DNA of 43,815 nt from Nitrospinae bacterium CG11_big_fil_rev_8_21_14_0_20_45_15 (GTDB taxonomy: Bacteria; Nitrospinota; Nitrospinia; Nitrospinales; VA-1), in the NCBI GenBank assembly GCA_002787235.1, contig PCWG01000017.1:1-43815 (forward strand). The letters are read 5' to 3'. Positions 24,153 to 33,153 of the stretch are shown one piece after another. The translations under genes were made by a program, and so were the position numbers. The number at the start of each line of letters is the position of its first letter. The stretch's first letter is position 1. A model generated the notes under the pieces. The model was not told the origin of the DNA. It ran no database searches and was given only the letters and a program-made list of their open reading frames with translations.

Positions 24153-27133
24153 GAGAACGATTCACCGCGCTCACAATTTTTTTTTATAAAATTAGTATAG
24201 AACGCCCAAGCAGGGATGAGCAAACCCGGAATTGAGATCCAGATAAAAGCCTTCATAAAAAATATAAATAGAACGGGCTCAAATCGAAATTCTACAATAT
24301 GCTCTCCGCTGTTCACATGCACAGCCTTGAAATTGAAGTTCCCACGCATGACCTGGGCCGGTTCGCCATCGATCCAGGCCTTCCAGTGTTTTGAATACGA
24401 ATCCGCGTAATAGAACAATCCCGCCTTGTTGTTATCCATTTTAAAACGAATGTGATTGGGGCCAAAATCCAGCACCTTGGTCGCTTCGTCGCGTCCATAG
24501 GGCGAATGATCGGGAGTCACTTTGTCATTCGAAAGCGTGGAAAAGTTAAAAGCTGAACGTGTGAGTGACGGATCTTCACCCAAACTCAACTCCCTTTCCA
24601 TTTCATCTCGCCAATGTTTTTTGGAAATTACTAAGTTTCCGTCACGCACATAAAGGTGACAGAGTGATTTGCGCGAGTCTGAATCATTGACACGGTCTTT
24701 GCCGTAGAGAATTTCAGCACGCAGGTATTTGTTCGAATAACAAAAAGTTTGCTTCTCATCAATACCCATGATGACCGAATAAATTTTGTTGTGAAAATAA
24801 ACCCGGTTGAGGTTAGAAATAACCAGATAATTATTTGTGATATGAAAAAAACCCAGATGATCCAAATCCCAGGGCCAGTCAGACTTGAAATATTTAGCGA
24901 ATGAGGGCAAAACCAACTCATCCTGATTTTGAGTCTTCTGAAAATTAGACAAACCAAAATTAATTTGGAAGTCATAAAGTTCAGCAATTTTTTTGCCCAA
25001 AAAACCTTCAGGCTTAAAGTCACTCGTGATTTCCGGTCGAACAGGCAACGGAACAATTCCTCTGTCCTCCAGGATCAAAACACGTTGCAAGGTCTTTGCA
25101 GGAATGCTCTTCGCAAGTCGCAAAGCATCCATGGAATCCGTCGCCACAAGGTACTCATCAAAAAATCCGTAACGCTTGCTTGCAACGCCAGCCATCAAAC
25201 CATAATTTTCAGCAGGGACATTACGAATCAAATCAAAAACACGTCGCCCCGTAATGAAATAATCGGTCGCAAATAAAGGTCCCGCAGTCGGTACGCGGTA
25301 CATTGGGGCAAGATATGACCAGAAAGGACCTAGCCGGGGTACTCCGGGAACGCGAACTTCCTGATACTTGAAACTTCGCCGGTGATGAATCTCTGGAGCC
25401 TTGGCATAAACACTCGGTTGAACAATCAAAGGTTCAAAATGCATCACGAAGTCCGTGACCTGGAAGAATGTGAGTCCCCCCAAAAAACCAGCACAAATAA
25501 TTCTTACGCTTCGAAATCTCACTAATAGGAATATAGCGATTGCTAAATAAGTGCTCCACAGGAACCACATGGATTGAAATAAATTTGCCTCAAACCATTC
25601 GATTTTGAGATCTACAGACTTATGACTCGCAGGAGCAATAAAATGCGTCAGGTAATAATAAAGAATTTCAGCATGCACAAAAGCCAATCCCAGAAGCCAC
25701 AAAATAGACGGCGCATATTTTTTCTGATTTGCTTTTAGAAACTGTCCCATCCCGACCATGCAAATAGAAAGCAATCCTGCCCACACGGCATAAAAGAACC
25801 CAGAAAAGGCCAGCAATACCCGTGTGCTCGGATAGCCCGGCAGATATTTAAAGAACGTGTCAAACCAACCTTGCGGACAAACCATTAAAAAAAACAAAGC
25901 CGAAGTTAAGAACAGGAACAGTCTTTTATGAGGAGACCGAGAGCCTTTATAAAATAATAAACAAACAAGCAGAGGAGGAATACCAACGATGAAGTTTATT
26001 TCCCAGAGATCGGCCAGACCCATAAAATAACGAAGATCTGTAAAGGGCACCAATAATCGAATGAGGTAATGCGGAGAGGCATTGAAATGTTCCTTGGGAA
26101 GAAAAAGAGAATCATTTGCAATGTGCACCAGTTGATTGGAAACACCCAATGGTTCTACGCGAAGGTATCCAAAATTTTCTGATTGTTGCGGTAACATTTC
26201 AAAAAGGGAACAAAAAAATGGTGCCGCCAAAACACTCAATAACAGCAAACCAGACAAGCCGTGTTTCCAACCTATAAACTTTAAGATACGGAGGACATAC
26301 GCTTGTTTAAAAAACCAGCCCAACATGAGCAGGATCAATAGGGGAATGATGAATAATTTTATTGATCCAGAAATTTCAAGTGAAACATAGCCGATAATGA
26401 ATAGAAGCAGGATAAAGACCGCGGATTGAACCACTTTCTTTGCAACAAGTATCGGCTGTTCTATTAGAGTGAATTTTCGTAGCGGGCGGAATTGCAGTTG
26501 AACAAAAAAATAAATGGCCAGCAAACAGGTAAAAATAAATAGATAACTTGGAATGAAAAAATTGAAAGACAAGCCCGTCAAATAACAGACTGCAATGAAA
26601 CAAAGCCGACGGTTTGTTTTAGAGATAGAGGGAGAAAATAATTGGAGTAAAAATAAAATAATCCACGGAATATAAAACAACAACAAACTGCCATTCTGGC
26701 GCAGAGAATTGGTTCCGGTAATAATGAAAACCAGACCCGCACTGCATAATGAAGGGATCGGTTTTTTGGAAAGATACAGACAAAGAAAATAAACTCCCCA
26801 ATAATAAACAAGCAGTTTTATAAGATGATAGGTGTGATAGAGATCGAGAGCCGAAAAATCTCCAGAAACCGCAAAGGGGACCATCAACAATACCGTGGGG
26901 TCGAGCAGACCCATTGAATTGAAACTGGTGAAAAAAGTGGTTCCTGAAAAACTGAAAGGGTCCCACAACGGCAAATATCCTTCAGCAAGCGTCAGCAAAA
27001 AATAATTAAAAACGCCATACCACATGATGCTGTCATGAGTCATGACCGCTTCGCCTGTGATAAAGACATCCCCGAAGTAAAAAATGAAGAAAAAAGGAGG
27101 AAGTAATGTAGCCAGATGTGGAAAAATTTTCAT
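24125..27133 (-). CDS. YfhO-type large membrane protein (copy 1)
   Basis: 1002 residues with about a dozen membrane helices in the first 560 residues and a large soluble C-terminal region, then a final helix. The N-terminal loop MTHDSIMWYG and LPLWDPFSFSG resembles GT-C transferases. The C-terminal segment DFGPNHIRFK, then GLFYYADSYSKHWKAWIDGE and GEHIVEFRFEP, matches the YfhO family, membrane glycosyltransferases thought to modify surface polymers such as teichoic acids in Firmicutes. The start ATG overlaps the stop of the upstream paralogue (ATGA, 27130-27133). It is AT-rich relative to its neighbours. The last gene of the sugar operon; a role in transferring or trimming a lipid-linked sugar is inferred. 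Confidence 0.82.
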   Translation of the reverse strand: MKIFPHLATLLPPFFFIFYFGDVFITGEAVMTHDSIMWYGVFNYFLLTLAEGYLPLWDPFSFSGTTFFTSFNSMGLLDPTVLLMVPFAVSGDFSALDLYHTYHLIKLLVYYWGVYFLCLYLSKKPIPSLCSAGLVFIITGTNSLRQNGSLLLFYIPWIILFLLQLFSPSISKTNRRLCFIAVCYLTGLSFNFFIPSYLFIFTCLLAIYFFVQLQFRPLRKFTLIEQPILVAKKVVQSAVFILLLFIIGYVSLEISGSIKLFIIPLLILLMLGWFFKQAYVLRILKFIGWKHGLSGLLLLSVLAAPFFCSLFEMLPQQSENFGYLRVEPLGVSNQLVHIANDSLFLPKEHFNASPHYLIRLLVPFTDLRYFMGLADLWEINFIVGIPPLLVCLLFYKGSRSPHKRLFLFLTSALFFLMVCPQGWFDTFFKYLPGYPSTRVLLAFSGFFYAVWAGLLSICMVGMGQFLKANQKKYAPSILWLLGLAFVHAEILYYYLTHFIAPASHKSVDLKIEWFEANLFQSMWFLWSTYLAIAIFLLVRFRSVRIICAGFLGGLTFFQVTDFVMHFEPLIVQPSVYAKAPEIHHRRSFKYQEVRVPGVPRLGPFWSYLAPMYRVPTAGPLFATDYFITGRRVFDLIRNVPAENYGLMAGVASKRYGFFDEYLVATDSMDALRLAKSIPAKTLQRVLILEDRGIVPLPVRPEITSDFKPEGFLGKKIAELYDFQINFGLSNFQKTQNQDELVLPSFAKYFKSDWPWDLDHLGFFHITNNYLVISNLNRVYFHNKIYSVIMGIDEKQTFCYSNKYLRAEILYGKDRVNDSDSRKSLCHLYVRDGNLVISKKHWRDEMERELSLGEDPSLTRSAFNFSTLSNDKVTPDHSPYGRDEATKVLDFGPNHIRFKMDNNKAGLFYYADSYSKHWKAWIDGEPAQVMRGNFNFKAVHVNSGEHIVEFRFEPVLFIFFMKAFIWISIPGLLIPAWAFYTNFIKKNCERGESFSQDTVRSKT

Positions 27134-30100
27134 GGCTGGTTTCTGTTTGTGGTCAGTGCCGCCCGTACTGGAAAAACCATTCCAGGAATAGAAACGAAAA
27201 TAAATGCTATGAAAAATATTATAAAAAGACTGGGCTCAAAGCGAAATTCAACGATGTGCTCACCCTTATCAACATAGACGGCTTTGAAGTTGAAGTTGGC
27301 CCGCAGAATGGGAGCGTGTTCTCCATCCACCTGTGCCGTCCAGTGTTTGGAATATGTATCTGCGTAATAGAACAATCCCGCCTTGCTGTTATCAATTTTG
27401 AAACGAATATGATTGGGGCCAAAGTCCAGCACCTCGGTCGGTTCGTCACGAACATATGGGGAATGGTCGGGAGTAACTTTCACAGGGTCTAATGCCCATA
27501 GAGTCACTCCAGGATAGGCCGGTGCCAGAGCACTCCTGTTAAAGGTTCCCTTGTTCGTGACATTGGCCCAGTACGTTTCATTGATGACCAATGCGCCGTC
27601 ACGAATCTTCATTGCGCAGTAATAGGGATATTGCTCAGCAAGCGAACGCCGGGGATCCCTGTCCTCAAACAATCCATTTTGCTGAAAAAGTGAAAAGCAA
27701 ATCGAGCCTTTCCCATCCGCATTCAAACTGACAGGCATGAAGGTAGAAGTTCCCAGCACGCGATAATGAGGTGTTAAGTTCAAATGTCGAGTCATGACCA
27801 GAAAATAACCGAGATGAGCTTCATCCCATGGCCAGTTCAACAAAGGATGCTTTTCTGGTATCGCGATGTTTCTGTAAAGTTCATTGCCGTTGGGCGGATG
27901 CATGTTAAGGAAATCGATGTTCGTAAAATCGGTGTACAGAGTGACTAACGAACCTTCCGGGTTTGTTCCAGGCAAATTCACAGGTGGCAATTCCGACAAT
28001 CTCACCGATCTCAGGCCATTAGAGGAATGAACAAACTCTCGTTCCTCCAAAACCAGTGTGTTTTTTAAGATTTCTTTCGGCAGTCCATTCACAAGCATCA
28101 AAGCCGAAACACTGCTTCGCGCCACAAAATATTGGTCAAAGAAACCATAACGTTGCGCACCGACAGCACTCACCAAAGCCAGATTTGACGGCAAAGTGAA
28201 CCGCAAATAATCGTAATTGCGACGGCCTAGAATAAGAGAATCTGCTGTATACAATGGACCCGCGACAGGCAATCTGTACAAAGCCGGCAGATAAGAATAA
28301 AAGGTTCCCATTCGGGGGGCAACAGGAACCCGAATCGGTTTGTATGCAAATTTCTGGTTGTAATGAACGTCACCCTTATCGGAATACAATGCCGGTTGAA
28401 TGGTGAAAAGCTTTAAGGCAACACAAAGTTCTACCACTTGAAAAACTGAAAGAGCGGCCAGAGAACAGGCGCATACAACACGAACACTTCGGAATCGACT
28501 TAAAACTAAAACCAACACCAATCCATAAATACCTGCAAACAACCAGGAATGCGAAAGCAAGTTCTCTTCCAGCCATTGAACATGCTTCAGATACGGCTTG
28601 TCGATCTGGGCGGGAGAAAATGTCGTCAGATAAAAATAGATCGCTTCTATATGAAAAAATCCGATGATGCCCAAACCAAGTGAAAGACGAACCGATCCTT
28701 TTTTAAATGTATCATCATCGAATAGACTCGCAAAACACATCGAGAAAAGTGAAACCCAAATCACATAAAAGAATCCCAGAAAATCAAAAACCACTCGTAT
28801 CGTTCTTAGTGCCGGAAAATATATCAATAGCGAATCGTATAAACTATCGGGACCTGCCACGATCAGTCCCAATGCAACAACTAAAAATAAACAAAGCCCT
28901 TTATAGGGTGAAACAGCGCGGCGGAAGAACAATAGAATGATCAACAAAGGAACCAGACCCAATACCGGGTCCACCTCCTGCATGGCACGTCCCCCCATGA
29001 AATACCGGACATCTGGAAAAGGAAATAAAACTCCCATCAATGAATCCGGCCCAATCCGAAATGCATCATCGGGACGCAAGAGGGCATTGTTTTCCAGATG
29101 CGCCAATTCATTGAAACTCGCATCCGGATTAGCTCGCGCGTAACCAAAATTTTCAGCATCACCCGGAATGACCTGACTGAGGGAATAGAAAAAGGGGGCT
29201 GTCAAAATGGTAAATAAAGCAAAACCCGCCAGAACACTTTTCAATCCAATATCAGAAAATATTTTTCTCACAAGCGGGAGTTTCGCCGTTAGAAAAACAA
29301 TGATGCCCAGCAACATAGGAACCGCAATCAATTTCACCAGAGACGAACCCTGCAAAACAGCGATCCCAATCAGGAAAAACGATCCAACAAAAATAAATGC
29401 CGAAGCCGCCCAGAACCAGGCCGAATTAAAATCATTGCGCGAAAAAAAACGACGACTCTTCCTCACCTGATAAGAAAGGCACAAATATAAAAAAGCCAAA
29501 CTAAGAAATATAAAAATGTAACTCGGAATATAAATATTGAGGGACAAACCTATCAGATAACAGGAAGCGAGAAAGAAAACTTTCCTGTTTGCAGGAGAAG
29601 TACGCGGCGCAACCAATTGCAATAAAAAAAGCAGAATCCACGGACTGTAAACAGCCGAGCTCCAGATGCCATGCTGGCGAAATCCGTTGCCCCCAATCAC
29701 AAACAATAATAAAGTCGCACCCAGCAAAGCCGCCCATTTATTCTTCGCCAGATGCAAGGCCAGTGTGTAGGCTCCCGCATAATAGATGAATAGCAGGGCA
29801 CCATAGTGCCAGTGAAACAGATCGAGCGTAGAAAAATTTCCCAGCCAGATCAGAGGAACACACAGCAGAACCGTAGGGTCAAGCAGGGCTTGCCCGTTGT
29901 ATTCCAGAAAAAAGGGCGTGCCGGAAAAACTGTAGGGGTCCCAAAGTGGCAGTTCCCATTGTGCGAGACAGCGAAGAAAATAATTGAAACTGCCGTACCA
30001 GAAAATGGAATCGTGAGTCATTATTGAAGAACGTGTGATGAACACATCCCAATAAAAACTCAAAAAAAACAGTGCGGGGAAAATTGGTAGAATTGCAGGA

Positions 30101-30216
30101 TGGCAAAACACCCCCGGCCTGAGAAGCCAGGGGGTTACTGAGGTACTAAAACGGGATTGAGAATCCATGGCGCAAATGTATGCATTTGAAAGAGTCGGTC
30201 TTCGCCCATGGAACAT
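27130..30216 (-). CDS. YfhO-type large membrane protein (copy 2)
   Basis: 1028 residues, a tandem paralogue of the downstream gene with the same layout: an N-terminal helix, MTHDSIFWYGSFNYFL and LPLWDPYSFSG, many membrane helices to about residue 590, a soluble region, and the YfhO tail GLFYYADTYSKHWTAQVDGE with GEHIVEFRFEPSLF. The frame starts at ATG 30216, 21 bases after the aminotransferase stop, but no ribosome site is evident and a hairpin covers this ATG; Met17 (30168) is a plausible alternative that leaves a shorter tail before the first helix. A stretch of the C-terminal domain is about 85% identical at DNA level to the other copy, while other parts differ more. Confidence 0.82.
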   Translation of the reverse strand: MFHGRRPTLSNAYICAMDSQSRFSTSVTPWLLRPGVFCHPAILPIFPALFFLSFYWDVFITRSSIMTHDSIFWYGSFNYFLRCLAQWELPLWDPYSFSGTPFFLEYNGQALLDPTVLLCVPLIWLGNFSTLDLFHWHYGALLFIYYAGAYTLALHLAKNKWAALLGATLLLFVIGGNGFRQHGIWSSAVYSPWILLFLLQLVAPRTSPANRKVFFLASCYLIGLSLNIYIPSYIFIFLSLAFLYLCLSYQVRKSRRFFSRNDFNSAWFWAASAFIFVGSFFLIGIAVLQGSSLVKLIAVPMLLGIIVFLTAKLPLVRKIFSDIGLKSVLAGFALFTILTAPFFYSLSQVIPGDAENFGYARANPDASFNELAHLENNALLRPDDAFRIGPDSLMGVLFPFPDVRYFMGGRAMQEVDPVLGLVPLLIILLFFRRAVSPYKGLCLFLVVALGLIVAGPDSLYDSLLIYFPALRTIRVVFDFLGFFYVIWVSLFSMCFASLFDDDTFKKGSVRLSLGLGIIGFFHIEAIYFYLTTFSPAQIDKPYLKHVQWLEENLLSHSWLFAGIYGLVLVLVLSRFRSVRVVCACSLAALSVFQVVELCVALKLFTIQPALYSDKGDVHYNQKFAYKPIRVPVAPRMGTFYSYLPALYRLPVAGPLYTADSLILGRRNYDYLRFTLPSNLALVSAVGAQRYGFFDQYFVARSSVSALMLVNGLPKEILKNTLVLEEREFVHSSNGLRSVRLSELPPVNLPGTNPEGSLVTLYTDFTNIDFLNMHPPNGNELYRNIAIPEKHPLLNWPWDEAHLGYFLVMTRHLNLTPHYRVLGTSTFMPVSLNADGKGSICFSLFQQNGLFEDRDPRRSLAEQYPYYCAMKIRDGALVINETYWANVTNKGTFNRSALAPAYPGVTLWALDPVKVTPDHSPYVRDEPTEVLDFGPNHIRFKIDNSKAGLFYYADTYSKHWTAQVDGEHAPILRANFNFKAVYVDKGEHIVEFRFEPSLFIIFFIAFIFVSIPGMVFPVRAALTTNRNQP

Positions 30217-30220
30217 GGGC
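30204..30220. promoter_or_regulatory. Hairpin covering the first ATG of YfhO-type copy 2
   Basis: GCCCATG-GAA-CATGGGC is a perfect 7-bp stem with a 3-base loop. The ATG at 30216 would be paired in the mRNA. No T-run follows, so it is not a standard terminator. It could damp translation of the membrane protein or simply mean that translation starts at 30168. Confidence 0.35.
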
Positions 30221-30237
30221 GCGCCTGTTCGAATCGT

Positions 30238-31749
30238 CTATCTGCGGAAAAATGATCGGATGCTTTCAACAACAAATTCCTGCTGGTGCGGGCTGATTTC
30301 CTGAGAAATGGGAAGGGCCAGAACTTCCTTTGCCGCCTGCTCGGAATGGGGGAAGTCGCCTTCTTTGTAACCCAGATCCAGAAAACATTTCTGAAGATGC
30401 AAGGGAACGGGATAATAAATCTCCGAAGCAATTTTTCGCTCGCCAAGATATGTTCTCAATGCGTCTCGTTTCCCTGGAACGCGCACAACGTACTGGTTGT
30501 AACTGTGACCTTCTACAATTTCTTTCGGTGGAATGAAAACATCTTGCAGATCGGCTGATTGAAAAAGCCGATTGTAAAGAGCCGCATTGGCGCGCCTTTT
30601 TTCCAACCATCCATTCAAATGATTCATACGAGCGCTCACAATGCCCGCCTGCAAAGCGTCGATGCGGAAATTGCCGCCCACACAGCGATGGTAATACTTC
30701 GGTGCCGCACCGTGCATTCTGAGAATTTTTAATTTCTCAGCCAAAGCCTCTTCCTTCACCGTCACGAGTCCGCCATCACCAAAACCACCCAGATTTTTGG
30801 TTGGGAAAAATGAAAAACATCCATAATCCCCAAGCGAACCGGCCTGATGTCCTTTATACATAGAACCAATCGCCTGTGCCGCATCTTCCATCACAAATAA
30901 ATTATTTTTTTGAGCGATCTCAAGAATAGGGTCCATGTCCGCGCATTGGCCGTAGAGGTGAACCGGCATAATCGCGCGAGTTTTTTCGGTAAGCACCTCG
31001 GCAATCTTTTTCGGATCAATGTTGAAACTCTCCGGCTCAATGTCTACAAATACCGGTCGCGCACCCAAACGTGAAATGGTTCCCACCGTTGCAAAAAACG
31101 TGAACGGTGTGGTGATGACTTCATCACCGGCTTTGATACCAGCCGCCATGAGGGCGATGAGCAAAGCATCGGTGCCTGAAGAAACGCCGACGGAATAGGG
31201 GACACCACAATATTTCGCAACCTTGTCTTCCAAACCTTCTACCTTGTCGCCAAGAATAAAACGTCCGGAACGAACCACTTCCGCGATTTCCTTTTCGACT
31301 TCTTCCAAAGTATCAGGATAAGACGCTTGCAAATGGAGCAGGGGAACGGCAGGCGCAGATTCCCTGGAATCAAAACATCCCGCCAGAATATCTTCAGGAG
31401 TAAAAACGGTGATGCCCTGTGCTGAAAAAGATTTGCCTTCGAGAGCGATCAAGCCATCGAGATTGAAGGCACGAACGGCAGAGACAGAAAGAGCGGTTTC
31501 AACATCAGATTCTTTCATCGCGTCACGCAATTCTTGCGCCGTATGATTGAGGATCGAAACATCACGAAGCAGTAAATCCACTTGCCCAGACGAAGAAACA
31601 TTGCCTTCTTGCGGGCAAAGACGGTAAGTGTGCAAAGCCGAGGCCCAGACACGAATGTTTTGAGACTGCAGAGTTTTTAACAGGTTCTGAAAGAAGGGTA
31701 AATCCTTTACAGCGCGTGACAATAAGTCGGCATGAAGCAGAAATTGCAT
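30238..31749 (-). CDS. DegT/DnrJ aminotransferase (WbpE-like) with N-terminal PIN-like domain
   Basis: 503 residues, about 130 more than usual. Residues about 132-503 are a complete DegT/DnrJ/EryC1/StrS sugar aminotransferase: GRFILGDKVEGLEDKVA, SSGTDALLIALMAAGI, TTPFTFFATVGTI, MPVHLYGQCADMD, EDAAQAIGS and FFPTKNLGGFGDGG with PLP lysine K318. Next to WbpA and WbpB/D genes it should aminate the 3-keto sugar nucleotide to UDP-GlcNAc(3NH2)A using glutamate. Residues 1-130 resemble a degenerate PIN domain: the end SDVETALSVSAV...LDGLIALEGKSF...ITVFTPEDIL follows the PIN pattern, but the first catalytic Asp appears to be His6. The role of this extension is unknown. The gene lies 46 bases after wbpA. 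Confidence 0.88.
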   Translation of the reverse strand: MQFLLHADLLSRAVKDLPFFQNLLKTLQSQNIRVWASALHTYRLCPQEGNVSSSGQVDLLLRDVSILNHTAQELRDAMKESDVETALSVSAVRAFNLDGLIALEGKSFSAQGITVFTPEDILAGCFDSRESAPAVPLLHLQASYPDTLEEVEKEIAEVVRSGRFILGDKVEGLEDKVAKYCGVPYSVGVSSGTDALLIALMAAGIKAGDEVITTPFTFFATVGTISRLGARPVFVDIEPESFNIDPKKIAEVLTEKTRAIMPVHLYGQCADMDPILEIAQKNNLFVMEDAAQAIGSMYKGHQAGSLGDYGCFSFFPTKNLGGFGDGGLVTVKEEALAEKLKILRMHGAAPKYYHRCVGGNFRIDALQAGIVSARMNHLNGWLEKRRANAALYNRLFQSADLQDVFIPPKEIVEGHSYNQYVVRVPGKRDALRTYLGERKIASEIYYPVPLHLQKCFLDLGYKEGDFPHSEQAAKEVLALPISQEISPHQQEFVVESIRSFFRR

Positions 31750-31795
31750 GGGAATATATATATAAGAAAGTTAAGGGATTCGTTGATTTAAGGGT

Positions 31796-33100
31796 TCAAG
31801 CCTTGATAATTTTATCAGATAGAATAGTACCACAAGCGTTCCTGGTATCCACAACGATATTGGATTGCTCCACGATCATGGGATAATCATAAACCGAATG
31901 ATCGGTCAGAATAACCACCATATCAAAGTCATTCAAAAGATCCAGGGACACGCTTTTTTTGCCAAAAAATTGCGGATAATCGCGTTTTTGACCCACTGCA
32001 GGAATGAACGGATCGTTGAACTCCACCTGGGCCCCATCTTCCTGCAAAAGGTCCATGATACGGTAACTGACCGACTCGCGATCGTCATCCACATCCTTTT
32101 TGTAGGCCAGACCCAAAATAAAAATCTTGCTACCACGGATGCTTTTGCTGACACGGTTGAGCCCGGCCTGAATTTTTTGCATGACATAAGAGGGCATGCC
32201 CACATTGACTTCGCCCGCAAGTTCGATGAAGCGCGTGGCAATGCCATATTCCCTTGCCTTCCACGTGAGGTAGAATGGATCGATGGGGATACAATGACCG
32301 CCCAGACCCGGACCCGGACGGAAAGGCATGAAGCCAAACGGCTTGGTCGCCGCCGCATCCAAAGCGGACCAGACATCGATGCCCATTTTATCAAGAATGA
32401 TTTTCATTTCGTTGACCAAAGCGATATTCACCGATCGAAAAATATTTTCCATCAATTTGGTGGCCTCCGCCGTCGCTGAATCGGCAACAGGAACCGTTTT
32501 ATCGATCACCGTACCGTACAAGGTACAGGCCATGTGACGGGAAATTTGATCATCGGCCCCAACCACACGCGGGATGTTTTTGGCACTGAAATTTTTATTG
32601 GCAGGGTCTTCCCGTTCCGGCGAATAGGCGACAAAAAAATCTTGCCCCGCAGTCAAACCACATTGCCGTTCCAACTCCGGCGTAAGTACATCCCGCGTCA
32701 CACCGGGATAAACCGTCGATTCCAAAACAACCAGCTGACCTGACTGGAGGCTCGGCCCGATTTGACGGGCCGTAGACACGATGTAACTGAGATCTGGCTC
32801 ACGGTTTTTATTCAACGGAGTGGGGACGCAGATCAAAATACAATCCAGTTCGGCAACACGAGAAAAATCCGTCGTGACTTCCAACTGACCGCTGAGAATC
32901 AACGAATGTGGAAGTTCACCGGAAATATGCCGGATATAACTGATGCCCGCGGAAAGCTTGCGAATTTTTTCTGCATCAATATCCAGACCCATGATATGAA
33001 AACCGGCTTTGCCAAACTCAAGCAGAATGGGCAAGCCCACATATCCTAAACCGATCACCCCAATCCGTGCCGTCTTGTTTTCAATTTTTTTTATCGACAT
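31796..33100 (-). CDS. wbpA: UDP-N-acetylglucosamine 6-dehydrogenase (WbpA type)
   Basis: Oxidises UDP-GlcNAc twice at C6 to UDP-GlcNAc-uronic acid with NAD+. The 434 residues have the UDP-glucose/GDP-mannose dehydrogenase layout: GVIGLGYVGLPI (NAD-binding, near residue 14), CVPTPLNKNREPDLS, ESTVYPGVT, SPEREDPAN and the catalytic GLGGHCIPIDPFYL with Cys270. The SPEREDPxN form is typical of the WbpA/UDP-GlcNAc branch rather than UDP-glucose dehydrogenase. It lies between the WbpB-WbpD fusion and the WbpE-like gene, which supports the assignment. UDP-ManNAc or UDP-GalNAc as substrate cannot be excluded. Confidence 0.87.
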   Translation of the reverse strand: MSIKKIENKTARIGVIGLGYVGLPILLEFGKAGFHIMGLDIDAEKIRKLSAGISYIRHISGELPHSLILSGQLEVTTDFSRVAELDCILICVPTPLNKNREPDLSYIVSTARQIGPSLQSGQLVVLESTVYPGVTRDVLTPELERQCGLTAGQDFFVAYSPEREDPANKNFSAKNIPRVVGADDQISRHMACTLYGTVIDKTVPVADSATAEATKLMENIFRSVNIALVNEMKIILDKMGIDVWSALDAAATKPFGFMPFRPGPGLGGHCIPIDPFYLTWKAREYGIATRFIELAGEVNVGMPSYVMQKIQAGLNRVSKSIRGSKIFILGLAYKKDVDDDRESVSYRIMDLLQEDGAQVEFNDPFIPAVGQKRDYPQFFGKKSVSLDLLNDFDMVVILTDHSVYDYPMIVEQSNIVVDTRNACGTILSDKIIKA

Positions 33101-33153
33101 GATGGAAACCCGCGCATTGTGAATTAGAAAATGACAAAGAAAAAATAAGGTAT

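Noticed and set aside
31865-32479. 204-residue ORF antisense to wbpA
   Set aside because: Shadow frame of a well-conserved dehydrogenase gene.
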